DNA from: JAJXTN01 sp038230895
GTDB lineage: Bacteria; Patescibacteriota; Saccharimonadia; Saccharimonadales; UBA4665
Direction of reading: 5' to 3'
NCBI GenBank assembly: GCA_038230895.1
Contig: JBBRMJ010000011.1
Coordinates: forward strand, 1 to 36,077
DNA: 36,077 nt
Made by a program: the position numbers and the translations under genes. The notes beneath the pieces are model-generated. The model had not been told where the DNA came from. It worked only from the letters and a program-made list of their open reading frames with translations, and ran no database searches. This document shows, one piece after another, positions 29,245 through 36,077 of this stretch (positions within the stretch are counted from its first letter, which is position 1; each line of letters begins with the position of its first letter).

Positions 29245-30366
29245 TTAAGCGCTAGGTTCGGTAGTGGCTTTGTCGAATTCGGGGGTGTCGATGATTTTCT
29301 TGCTGCGGAGATATTCGAGTAGGAGGATGCGGATACAGCCGCCGATGGGAATAGCCACCAGACCGCCGATGAGGCCACCGAAGCTGACACCAACCACAAC
29401 TGACATGAATACGAGAAGTGGCGACATATTCGTCGTATTGGCCTGGATGCGAGGTTGCACCAGGTAGTTCTCGATCTGTTGGTAGAGGATGTAATAGGCT
29501 AGGATAATGACAGCCGCGCTGGCCGAGTGGAAAAGTGCGATTGTGGTGACAATCAGCGCACCAATGGTATGGCCGACCATCGGGATCAGTCCACAGATGA
29601 AGATGATCACAAAGATTGCTGCCGGATAGCTGACGTGCAGGATGAGGACAGCCGGCATGATTAACAGTGCTGCAAGTCCGGCAAGGATCACCTGGCCATT
29701 CACATAGCCCTTAATAACCCTATACATATCAAACGATACTCGATCGGCCATTTTCTGATGCTTATCGGGTATGACCTCCTTGGCAAAAATCAACCAACTT
29801 GGGCCCTCGACAAGCATCATAAACGTGAGTACTAAGATAGTTAACAGAGAGAAAACGCTCGTTCCGACTTTTTGAGCGGCTGAGAAGGCCGTGCCACCGA
29901 CGTTTTTAAGCCGATCCGATAGCTGGGAGGACACACTGTTGACCTGACTTTCGAGATGGTATCGGCGAATCAGCTTACCGGCACTGCCATCCTGAGTGCG
30001 AAGGTCCTGTACTAAATGTGGTGCGACCTTGATGAAGCTGCCCGTTTGCCGCACGAGTGGTGGCACGAGGCTGGCGATAAAAATACCGAGTAGCACAATG
30101 ACAACGAGAAAGGACAGGGAGGTGGCGAGGGAACGATTGCCCCGTCCACGCTTCGGCAAGTGCCGGCTAACCCAGTAGACAGGCCCATTTAGCGCCAAAG
30201 CCAGGAAGAAGGCCAGGAAGACCAGGAGCAAGGCGTGTGCGGCCTTGTGCAGGGCCACAAGCAGAATGATGGTCGCCACAATCAAAGCTGCAAGCCGGAA
30301 AAAAGTCTCGGTAGATATCGTCAAACTGACTTCTGGCGGTTGTTCACTTCTGCGGAGACCAAACAT
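29245..30366 (-). CDS. AI-2E family transporter (PerM/YdiK-like)
   Basis: 373 aa with about seven or eight transmembrane segments. Features of the family: LVFLAFFLALALNGPVYWVS near the N-terminus, a long extracytoplasmic-type region (about 95-165), VLTFMMLVEGPSWLIF, FICGLIPMVGHTIGALIVT and VQPRIQANTTNMSPLLVF, with VGVSFGGLIGGLVAIPIGG near the end. Members export small molecules or ions; substrate cannot be inferred. The ATG is 11 nt after the stop of the GT4 gene and has its own GATAAT box 6 nt upstream. Confidence 0.9.
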   Translation of the reverse strand: MFGLRRSEQPPEVSLTISTETFFRLAALIVATIILLVALHKAAHALLLVFLAFFLALALNGPVYWVSRHLPKRGRGNRSLATSLSFLVVIVLLGIFIASLVPPLVRQTGSFIKVAPHLVQDLRTQDGSAGKLIRRYHLESQVNSVSSQLSDRLKNVGGTAFSAAQKVGTSVFSLLTILVLTFMMLVEGPSWLIFAKEVIPDKHQKMADRVSFDMYRVIKGYVNGQVILAGLAALLIMPAVLILHVSYPAAIFVIIFICGLIPMVGHTIGALIVTTIALFHSASAAVIILAYYILYQQIENYLVQPRIQANTTNMSPLLVFMSVVVGVSFGGLIGGLVAIPIGGCIRILLLEYLRSKKIIDTPEFDKATTEPSA

Positions 30367-30372
30367 ATAGCT

Positions 30373-30378
30373 ATTATC
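30373..30378 (-). promoter_or_regulatory. -10 box 6 nt before the AI-2E-type transporter
   Basis: GATAAT on the minus strand ends 6 nt before the ATG at 30366 and touches the stop codon of the upstream GT4 gene. Confidence 0.35.
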
Positions 30379-31535
30379 TATCCCCGACGCCGTTTACGCA
30401 ATGCTTGATGATAGATATCGAGCAAGCGGTTGCCGACTGCAGTGGTATCAAAATCCTCGGTATACTCCATTCCCCAGCGCTGGGCCTTGCTTCGAGCGGT
30501 CTTGTCGGTGAGATATAGCTCTAGTTTTTCTGCCAGCTCAGCACTGTCATGCGGGTTAAACAACAGCTCAGAGTGAGGCAACATAACAGATCGATAGCCT
30601 GGGTTATCGCCAGCGAGAACAGCAGCCCGGCCGCTGGCCATAGCCTCGAGCAATACGATACCGAAGCTTTCGCCACCACTACTCGGGAAAACTGAGATAT
30701 TGGCCGAAGCATAGTACCGTGGCTTGTTTGCTTCGCTCACGAAACCAACAAATGTAACACGATCTGTAAGCTTATGGTTTTTAACAAAGCGTTGCAGCTT
30801 GTCAGCTAAGGGACCCTTCCCGCATATTAACACCCGGAAAGGAAGCGGTTCTGGTCGTTCCGACAATCTGGCGACAGCCTCTAGCAATAATTGGCAACCC
30901 TTGCGAGGCACCAATCGGCCTAGGAAGAGTATGGTTGGCGTCGCATCATCATAGGCTTCAAGTGGTTGAGCAGTATGGAATTGGCGGTAGTCAAAGGTAT
31001 TCGGCAATACCGAGGTTGTGACACCAAAGGTACGCTTGGCAAAGTCTGCTGCTGCACTTGATACGCTCACAATGTCATCAAAGCGATTGAGCGATTGCCG
31101 TGTCCAACCACCAAGGACCCGCGTGGCAGCGCGGACAATGGCGCCGTGGGCTATGATGTGGAACGTACCGACAACTGCGGTAAGATCACCAGCGTCCAGT
31201 ATTAACCTATGTGCCAAATACGGGCTGTAAGGCAGCTGGACGTGAAGCACATCGAATTGTTCAGCAGCGAGGAAGTGGCGCAATTTCGCTCGAGACGTTG
31301 GCAGGGGCATAGACATACGGTTTCGGTTGAAACGTACTGCCACGTTACGGCTCAGACTATGAATGCCTTTGAGATCCTGTCTCTGGGTCGCACCAACCAA
31401 GTAATGCACGTCATGACCTTGCGTTCGGAGCCATTCGCCAATAGCAATAACGTATTGCTGCACACCGTCAACTTTATCGAGTGAGTCATCAAGTACAATT
31501 CCAATTTTTAAACCATTAAATGGTAATTCAGCCAT
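30378..31535 (-). CDS. GT4 family glycosyltransferase
   Basis: 385 aa, GT-B fold. N-terminal acceptor domain: LKIGIVLDDSLDKVDGVQQY and FDVLHVQLPYSPYLAHRL. C-terminal donor domain: ILFLGRLVPRKGCQLLLEAV, VLICGKGPLADKLQ and SSGGESFGIVLLEAMASGRA, which carries the E-x7-E motif. Probably a mannosyl- or glucosyltransferase acting on a lipid or envelope glycan. It starts within the last 8 nt of the PimA-like gene (31528-31535), so the pair is translationally coupled and probably acts in consecutive steps. Confidence 0.88.
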   Translation of the reverse strand: MAELPFNGLKIGIVLDDSLDKVDGVQQYVIAIGEWLRTQGHDVHYLVGATQRQDLKGIHSLSRNVAVRFNRNRMSMPLPTSRAKLRHFLAAEQFDVLHVQLPYSPYLAHRLILDAGDLTAVVGTFHIIAHGAIVRAATRVLGGWTRQSLNRFDDIVSVSSAAADFAKRTFGVTTSVLPNTFDYRQFHTAQPLEAYDDATPTILFLGRLVPRKGCQLLLEAVARLSERPEPLPFRVLICGKGPLADKLQRFVKNHKLTDRVTFVGFVSEANKPRYYASANISVFPSSGGESFGIVLLEAMASGRAAVLAGDNPGYRSVMLPHSELLFNPHDSAELAEKLELYLTDKTARSKAQRWGMEYTEDFDTTAVGNRLLDIYHQALRKRRRG

Positions 31536-32649
31536 GTTGCTTCAGCGCCTCGTGATACAAGGCTTCGTACTGATCGACAATGTGCGGGTAATTGAACTGC
31601 TTGACGTACTCTATCGCCCAATTGCGCCAGACGGCACGTAGTGACTCTTCGTGCAGCAGCGTTTCAAGCCGGCGGGCAAATTCCGTCGTATCCTCAGGGT
31701 TAACCAGCGAAATGGCTCCGACATCCTGTAAAACGTCGGCATAACCGGAGTTATTGCCAGCGACACAGACAGTACCCGTCGCAATAGCTTCAAGTAAAAC
31801 GATACCAAAACTTTCGCCGTAAACTGCTGGTGAACAGAAGAGGTCAGCTTCAGCCATGAGATCGAGCTTCAGTTCTTCGCTGATGAAACCTAAGAAACTG
31901 ACATTTGTCAGCTTGAGATCTTCGGCCAACATCTCCAGTTTTTCCCGGTCCGGTCCGTCACCAGCGATGATTAATTTAACCTGTGGGTTATCCTGGCACA
32001 GGATCTCATAGGCCTGTAATAAAAACTTCACACCTTTACGGCGCTCCAGACGGCCGACATAAAAAATCATTTTTTCGGTACGATCTTTGTGCGGCAGGGA
32101 CGGCCGATACTTAGTGAGGTCAATGCCATTGGGTATGATCGTCACCGGCTCATCGGTCAAACCAGTAACATATTCAGCCGCAGAATCAGATACCGCCGTC
32201 AGCTCATGCAGATATTTCATCACTGATTTCAGGTAGGGCGTCACCACTTTAATCACCGTTCGGCTCATCAGGGTTTCCGGTACCTTGGCATGGAAGGTCG
32301 CGATATTAACGCTGGTGGAACGCTGTAAGATTTGGCGACTAAGGACGGGTATCCACGGCTCGTGGAAGTGGAGTATATCAAACTGTTCCTTGGCCAACAT
32401 CTCATCAATCTTGTCACTATCTGCGCTTGCCGAGATCTGAATTTGCGTATGTGTCGGTGAGCGAAAATCAGTCGACGTACCGATAAATACCACGTCAGGC
32501 AGATCCACGACTGTCATGTCACGGGGCAGGGGCGTGACTATCTTGACATCGTGACCACGCTTCGCCAGTTCGGACTTCATAGCCAGCACGATTTCCTGCA
32601 CGCCGCCGCCCTTGGCGATATTGTAGGGACATACCAGTCCTATTTTCAT
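31528..32649 (-). CDS. PimA-like GT4 glycosyltransferase
   Basis: 373 aa, GT-B fold. The N-terminus MKIGLVCPYNIAKGGGVQ and the block FDILHFHEPWIPVLSRQIL followed by NIATFHA closely follow the layout of mycobacterial phosphatidylinositol mannosyltransferase PimA. The donor half has PNGIDLTKYRPS, FYVGRLERRKGVKFLLQAY and YGESFGIVLLEAIATGT with the E-x7-E motif. Likely starts a glycolipid by adding a sugar to a membrane lipid. Neighbours are a second GT4 and an alpha/beta hydrolase, all on the same strand. TATACT 10 nt before the ATG suggests its own short-leader transcript. Confidence 0.85.
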   Translation of the reverse strand: MKIGLVCPYNIAKGGGVQEIVLAMKSELAKRGHDVKIVTPLPRDMTVVDLPDVVFIGTSTDFRSPTHTQIQISASADSDKIDEMLAKEQFDILHFHEPWIPVLSRQILQRSTSVNIATFHAKVPETLMSRTVIKVVTPYLKSVMKYLHELTAVSDSAAEYVTGLTDEPVTIIPNGIDLTKYRPSLPHKDRTEKMIFYVGRLERRKGVKFLLQAYEILCQDNPQVKLIIAGDGPDREKLEMLAEDLKLTNVSFLGFISEELKLDLMAEADLFCSPAVYGESFGIVLLEAIATGTVCVAGNNSGYADVLQDVGAISLVNPEDTTEFARRLETLLHEESLRAVWRNWAIEYVKQFNYPHIVDQYEALYHEALKQHG

Positions 32650-32659
32650 CTTGGTATCA

Positions 32660-32665
32660 AGTATA
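32660..32665 (-). promoter_or_regulatory. -10 box 10 nt before the PimA-like gene
   Basis: TATACT on the minus strand ends 10 nt before the ATG at 32649. It lies between the end of the hydrolase gene (stop at 32676) and this gene. Confidence 0.4.
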
Positions 32666-32675
32666 GCATTGATCG

Positions 32676-33611
32676 CTACTCCAGATGCGATAGCACGCGT
32701 CGAAGCTGGGGAGGGAACAATGGTAAGGCAGCCTTTTCATCGGCAATAACACTCGGCGCATGATTTTTGAGATTAGCAGCGGCACTGTGGAAATCTTTAT
32801 ATATAATCTGCAGGTGCTGTTCAACGATACGGTGGTCAAAGAAGTGATCGGCCTTGGCGGACACATGCCAGAGTGGTACATCGACGCGCACGCCGCAATT
32901 ATCAAGCTGCAAGAACTGGCTGGTGGTGTACATGTAGGTTCGGACGTCATTACTGTGCCAAAGACCGATTTCCACATCCATCAAGCGCTGAAAGTCCTCT
33001 GCGCTCGTGGCTTGAGCAAATTTGTGTTTGGCATTACTGGTGCGATGATAAACTGCGCGCAGGACCATGGGTGACAGGCCAACATAACGAAACAGCCACG
33101 CCAAAGGTGGCAATGTCACCAGACGTGATAACCAGAGATAAGCATAGTAGCGCCTTCGGCTGAACGTGAAGTCATCATGGTGCGCAAAGCCGACAACACT
33201 GACCATTAAAGTCACGCGCTTCGAAAGTTCTGGGTAGCGTTGCAGCATGCGAGTCGCCACGACGAAACCAAAACTCATGCCTGCTATGACAATTTTCTTA
33301 CGCTTATAGCGTAAGCGAACGAATGCTGCCAGATAATCAGCCAGGTTGTCGATTGATGGCTTTTTACCGATGGTATAGAAACTATCCATACCGCCGAAGC
33401 CTGGCAGATCTGGCATGGTCACAGCAGCGTAACGATTCAGGACCTGCATCACGCCCCACCAGCGCTCAAGGCTGGAATGGTGACCATATACGAAAAGAAT
33501 TTCCTTACCATCCTTGCCCTTGGGTGCCGGTAGATGCAACATGCGACCATCCATGCCATTAATATTCAATGGCACTATAAAATCAGCAGGGTTTTGTGAG
33601 GTTTTGGGCAT
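32676..33611 (-). CDS. Alpha/beta hydrolase
   Basis: 311 aa. The nucleophile elbow is GMSFG inside KIVIAGMSFGFVVATRM; the oxyanion region is FVYGHHSSLERWWGVM; the late strand has LWHVSAKADHFFDHRI, which supplies the expected Asp and His. Fold family is clear, substrate is not. No signal peptide. It is the first gene of a minus-strand group with two glycosyltransferases, so a lipid or glycolipid (de)acylation step is a reasonable guess only. Confidence 0.82.
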   Translation of the reverse strand: MPKTSQNPADFIVPLNINGMDGRMLHLPAPKGKDGKEILFVYGHHSSLERWWGVMQVLNRYAAVTMPDLPGFGGMDSFYTIGKKPSIDNLADYLAAFVRLRYKRKKIVIAGMSFGFVVATRMLQRYPELSKRVTLMVSVVGFAHHDDFTFSRRRYYAYLWLSRLVTLPPLAWLFRYVGLSPMVLRAVYHRTSNAKHKFAQATSAEDFQRLMDVEIGLWHSNDVRTYMYTTSQFLQLDNCGVRVDVPLWHVSAKADHFFDHRIVEQHLQIIYKDFHSAAANLKNHAPSVIADEKAALPLFPPQLRRVLSHLE

Positions 33612-33621
33612 GGGCGACTTT

Positions 33622-33627
33622 TCTATA
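33622..33627 (-). promoter_or_regulatory. -10 box 10 nt before the alpha/beta hydrolase
   Basis: TATAGA on the minus strand ends 10 nt before the ATG at 33611; no RBS is visible. Confidence 0.35.
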
Positions 33628-33647
33628 ACTAATGAGGTTCAATGTAC

Positions 33648-33704
33648 GCTGAATGACGCTGTTTTGCAATCTTTCGACAGATTGCGATGAGTTTGTCATT
33701 CAGC
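33648..33704. repeat. Nested inverted repeats in a divergent promoter region
   Basis: Outer arms GCTGAATGAC (33648-33657) and GTCATTCAGC (33695-33704) are perfect 10-bp complements. They enclose inner arms GCAATCT (33666-33672) and AGATTGC (33679-33685). The right outer arm overlaps the vanY -35, and the left one lies where the -35 of the divergent hydrolase gene would be. Confidence 0.7.
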
Positions 33705-33721
33705 TGCCTGGCTATTACAAT
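33693..33721 (+). promoter_or_regulatory. Promoter of the VanY-like gene
   Basis: TTGTCA, 17 nt, TACAAT, ending 8 nt before the ATG at 33730. Both boxes and the spacer are good, making this the best-supported near-leaderless promoter in the window. Confidence 0.65.
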
Positions 33722-33729
33722 ATGAGGTA

Positions 33730-34497
33730 ATGCCACATCGAAAAGTCGTGCTCGCTTCAATCGTTCTCATCTTGATTATTGGTGGCCTTGGTTGGCGTCA
33801 GCACCAGGCGGCGAAACCAAGCAAAGCCCCGACCATAATCACGAACACCGTCAAGCAAGCGGCCGGCCAAATACCGGCCAGTTTTGACAAAAACCAGTAT
33901 TCGACAACAGATCCAAACAGCATTTGGGTGGTAGTGAATAAACCGCACCCGCTTACTCCGACCTCATTCGCGCCGACAGATTTGGTGATGCCCAACATCC
34001 CGCTCCGCGTTCCCGGTAATGAATCAATGCAAGTCCGAGCGGCAACCGCCACGGCTCTGGAACAATTATTCGCTGGCGCCAAGCAAGCCAGCCTCAATCT
34101 GATGTTATCTAGTGGTTACCGCTCTTATAATTACCAGGTTAGTCTTTATAATGGCTACGTGAAAAGCGAGGGTCAGACGGCTGCGGATACCCAAAGCGCC
34201 CGGCCAGGCCACAGCGAACATCAATCTGGCCTCGCCGCAGATATAGAACCCGCCAGTCGTAACTGTGAAGTTGACCAATGTTTCGCAGCCACACCAGAAG
34301 GCAAGTGGTTGGCGGCCAACGCTTATATCTATGGCTTCATCATTCGTTACCCGGCCGATAAAGTAGCGATTACTGGTTATGAGTACGAGCCATGGCATAT
34401 CCGCTACATCGGCGCCCCTCTGGCCACCGAACTCCACAATCAAGGTATAGAGACCCTCGAGGAATTCTTCGGCGTCAGCGGCGGCCCGAGCTACTGA
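33730..34497 (+). CDS. VanY-type D-alanyl-D-alanine carboxypeptidase (M15B)
   Basis: 255 aa. An N-terminal membrane anchor (about 6-22, VVLASIVLILIIGGLGW) is followed by a spacer and the M15 domain: SGYRS (128-132), HSEHQSGLAADIE with ligands H164 and D171, and EPWHIRY with H223. Residues C179 and C184 may form a disulfide. It trims the terminal D-Ala from peptidoglycan stem peptides on the outer face of the membrane. It need not indicate vancomycin resistance: no VanH, VanA or VanX is nearby. The 3' end overlaps the convergent CapA-like gene by 7 nt. Confidence 0.93.
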   Translation: MPHRKVVLASIVLILIIGGLGWRQHQAAKPSKAPTIITNTVKQAAGQIPASFDKNQYSTTDPNSIWVVVNKPHPLTPTSFAPTDLVMPNIPLRVPGNESMQVRAATATALEQLFAGAKQASLNLMLSSGYRSYNYQVSLYNGYVKSEGQTAADTQSARPGHSEHQSGLAADIEPASRNCEVDQCFAATPEGKWLAANAYIYGFIIRYPADKVAITGYEYEPWHIRYIGAPLATELHNQGIETLEEFFGVSGGPSY

Positions 34498-35789
34498 GCG
34501 TAATACTGTTTGGAAGAGATCAGAGGAATTTTCAGCGTCGCGTTCAGAGTATTTGTTATGCGCGTGGTTTGTGCAGCAATCGTTGTGTGCAATTGCTGGC
34601 TATCGAGCTGTGCCTGTGTGGCATTCTCTAAAAGAATCAGGTGCAGATTATTGCGTGTCGAAATTGCGTCAGCTGCAGCCTGTGCCGCCGTCCATTCATA
34701 ATGCATATATATTGGCAGATAACTCATGGTGCTGATCTGTTTAGTTGAAATATCGAAATCAATCACCGCCAAACCATTAAACAAGGTTTCTGGTGGCTCC
34801 TGAGTATTCAAGAAGTTACCAAGCGAATACCATACCGTGGTCTTGGTACCAGTTTTGCCCGTCAGCTGATCGGCAGTCTGCAGTTCGTGTGAACCATGCC
34901 CCAAGATCAAATTAACTCCCTGATCTGCCAAGAATTGGGCATCTGATTTTTGCTCGGCATTAACGGTCGTCGAATATTCAGTACCCCAACGCATACTGGC
35001 AATGATGATCTGCGCGCCGGCTGCTTTGGCAGCGGCAATTTGGTTCGAGGCAAAAGCCTGGCTGAAGACATTTGCGCCAAAGGCATTTAAGGCTGGCGCG
35101 TCATTATTCGAATAGGTGGTGTAGGCAAGAAAAGCGAACTTGATGCCCTTGACGGTGAAGTAGTGAACAGCATCATGCTCAGCCTGATTGCGATTCTCGC
35201 CAGCCACTGCCAGGGTATTTGGTACTGCTGCCCACGCATTAACAGATGCAGTAATGGCGTCCTGGGTTTTATCAAAGCTATGGTTTGAGGCGGTATTGAC
35301 CAGATTACAACCCAGCTTTCCCATATCAGTCACAAATTCTGTGGGCGAATTGAATTTCGGGTAACCTGCAATCCCATTTGCCACTCCTCCATTGAGTATC
35401 GGGTCATTACAAAACTTGATGTCTGCTTGTTTGAATATTGGCTCGAAATCACTGATCAACGGCAGATAGTTGTACGTCCCGTCAATCTGTTTTGCGGCCG
35501 TATTCACCGAGTCATGGGCGATAAAGTCACCGGTGGCAATTAAACGAATGCGGTTCGCGTGCGGATCGGCAACTGGAGTTTTAATAGCCGTTGACGCACT
35601 GGTCTTCGTTGGTTTGGGTGTCGGCTTCTCTGCTGAATGACCGAAAACTTCCCAGAATACACCACCAATCACTAAAACAGTTATCACACTGCCGATCATT
35701 ACCCACTTCTTGCGACTAGTCGACAAGGGGGGAGTCGGTGGAGCAATTGGTGGCTCAAACGAGCGTGTCTTCGGTCTTTCTGGGTTCAT
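34491..35789 (-). CDS. CapA-like protein (poly-gamma-glutamate capsule family)
   Basis: 432 aa. Proline-rich cytoplasmic start, one membrane anchor (about 28-48, WVMIGSVITVLVIGGVFWEVF), a Thr/Pro/Lys linker, then the metallophosphatase-like CapA domain: IRLIATGDFIAHDSV, CNLVNTASNHSFD, FAFLAYTTYSN, IIASMRWGTEY and NLILGHGSHELQ with VWYSLGNFL. CapA proteins are surface enzymes linked to poly-gamma-glutamate; here CapB/CapC are absent, so the substrate is open. It is the only gene of its kind near VanY, and both face the cell wall. TATAAT lies 9 nt before the ATG. Confidence 0.9.
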   Translation of the reverse strand: MNPERPKTRSFEPPIAPPTPPLSTSRKKWVMIGSVITVLVIGGVFWEVFGHSAEKPTPKPTKTSASTAIKTPVADPHANRIRLIATGDFIAHDSVNTAAKQIDGTYNYLPLISDFEPIFKQADIKFCNDPILNGGVANGIAGYPKFNSPTEFVTDMGKLGCNLVNTASNHSFDKTQDAITASVNAWAAVPNTLAVAGENRNQAEHDAVHYFTVKGIKFAFLAYTTYSNNDAPALNAFGANVFSQAFASNQIAAAKAAGAQIIIASMRWGTEYSTTVNAEQKSDAQFLADQGVNLILGHGSHELQTADQLTGKTGTKTTVWYSLGNFLNTQEPPETLFNGLAVIDFDISTKQISTMSYLPIYMHYEWTAAQAAADAISTRNNLHLILLENATQAQLDSQQLHTTIAAQTTRITNTLNATLKIPLISSKQYYAQ

Positions 35790-35798
35790 ACCATGACA

Positions 35799-35804
35799 AT
35801 TATA
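35799..35804 (-). promoter_or_regulatory. -10 box 9 nt before the CapA-like gene
   Basis: A perfect TATAAT on the minus strand ends 9 nt before the ATG at 35789; no RBS between. Confidence 0.5.
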
Positions 35805-35871
35805 GCCTATAGCGGTTGTGCCAACCCCAGATATACGCTAAAATTCAATCTGTTTTACACAATGTACACAA

Positions 35872-35946
35872 TGGGGCGTGGCCAAGTGGTAAGGCATCAG
35901 TTTTTGGTACTGACATTCGGGGGTTCGAATCCCTCCGCCCCAGCCA
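35872..35946 (+). tRNA. tRNA-Gln (anticodon TTG)
   Basis: Acceptor stem TGGGGCG/CGCCCCA, D arm with GCCAAGTGGTAAGGC, anticodon loop TTTTGGT in which TTG is the anticodon, T arm GGGGGTTCGAATCCC, discriminator G and encoded CCA. The fold is complete, 75 nt. Confidence 0.95.
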
Positions 35947-35953
35947 TGGAAAG

Positions 35954-35978
35954 ATCCTGTCGCGAGACGGGATTTTTT
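35954..35978 (+). terminator. Terminator of tRNA-Gln
   Basis: ATCCTGTC, loop GCGA, GACGGGAT, running into TTTTTT. The stem can be lengthened by flanking CATGGAAAG/TTTTTTCATG pairing. It begins 8 nt after the tRNA. Confidence 0.85.
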
Positions 35979-36001
35979 CATGGCTTGAGAGATTCAAACA
36001 T

Positions 36002-36074
36002 CCGAGTGAACATTCGGGGTGAGAATTGCCAGTGGCAATTCGCAAGGCAAGCTTCCGATGGCAACTGGTTGCCA
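36002..36074. repeat. Cluster of short inverted repeats at the window end
   Basis: CCGAGTG/CATTCGG (36002-36017, imperfect), GAATTGCCA-G-TGGCAATTC (36023-36041, perfect) and TGGCAAC-TG-GTTGCCA (36059-36074, perfect) occur in a row. No open frame of interest crosses them. The rest of 35979-36077 holds nothing else I can support. Confidence 0.55.
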
Positions 36075-36077
36075 GTC

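Noticed and set aside
33730..34497. Vancomycin-resistance gene cluster
   Set aside because: Only a VanY-type carboxypeptidase is present; no VanR/S/H/A/X neighbours.
35845..36045. Minus-strand open frame containing RRDSNPRMS
   Set aside because: It is the antisense of tRNA-Gln and its terminator, not a gene.
1..36077. CRISPR array, insertion sequence, prophage or replication origin
   Set aside because: No regularly spaced direct repeats, transposase, integrase or phage structural genes, and no DnaA-box cluster were seen.

Overview
The window looks like a piece of a compact, streamlined bacterial chromosome, most likely from the Candidate Phyla Radiation (Patescibacteria), with Saccharibacteria (TM7) as my best guess. 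Grounds for this: genes are tightly packed and often overlap at their 3' ends; thymidylate synthesis is of the ThyX type; standard housekeeping genes are mixed with small lineage-specific proteins; DnaX and RecR lack their usual zinc modules; and PimA-like glycosyltransferases, CapA and VanY surface enzymes are present. UGA is used as a stop codon (for example at the end of the TMK-ThyX gene), so the recoded Gracilibacteria/SR1 code does not apply. The lineage call is an inference from gene style, not from a marker phylogeny.

Layout: (1) 1-3164, minus strand: a storage-glucan operon of a glycogen-synthase-like glycosyltransferase, a GH57 amylase and a GH15 glucoamylase cut by the window edge. 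(2) 3.4-8.7 kb: a small membrane protein, a probably frameshifted gene, tRNA-Trp, a P-loop kinase, a YgjP-type metallohydrolase, a soluble PAS histidine kinase, a small membrane protein and a membrane GT2 glycosyltransferase. (3) 8.7-12.2 kb: secE-nusG-(98 aa)-rplK-(107 aa)-rplA, with two unknown small genes inserted among translation genes. (4) 12.2-17.8 kb: a thymidylate-kinase-like protein, an MprF-like membrane protein, and a dcd gene overlapping a fused thymidylate kinase/double ThyX gene, which together form a dCTP-to-dTDP route. (5) 17.8-19.7 kb: a helical unknown protein and, divergent from it, three small unknown genes behind a leader peptide and mutually exclusive RNA stems that look like a transcription attenuator. 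(6) 19.7-24.6 kb: an L10-leader RNA with rplJ-rplL, a conserved hypothetical, dnaX and dnaB. (7) 24.6-29.2 kb: a membrane glycosyltransferase, YbaB, recR, a DHH phosphoesterase and cysS. (8) 29.2-33.6 kb, minus strand: an alpha/beta hydrolase, two GT4 glycosyltransferases (one PimA-like) and an AI-2E-type transporter. (9) 33.7-36.0 kb: VanY carboxypeptidase, CapA-like protein, tRNA-Gln and a patch of inverted repeats.

The main observations are these. The leader at 18.58-18.75 kb has promoter, short ORF and competing hairpins in the order expected of translation-controlled attenuation, in front of genes of unknown function. In the kinase-ThyX fusion the ThyX signature seems to be divided between the two tandem copies. 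A -10 promoter box lies 6-10 nt before the start codon of about fourteen genes, which implies leaderless or nearly leaderless mRNAs, while operon-internal and ribosomal genes use Shine-Dalgarno sites. Zinc-binding cysteines have been lost from both DnaX and RecR. Nothing in the window looks like a CRISPR array, insertion sequence or prophage.
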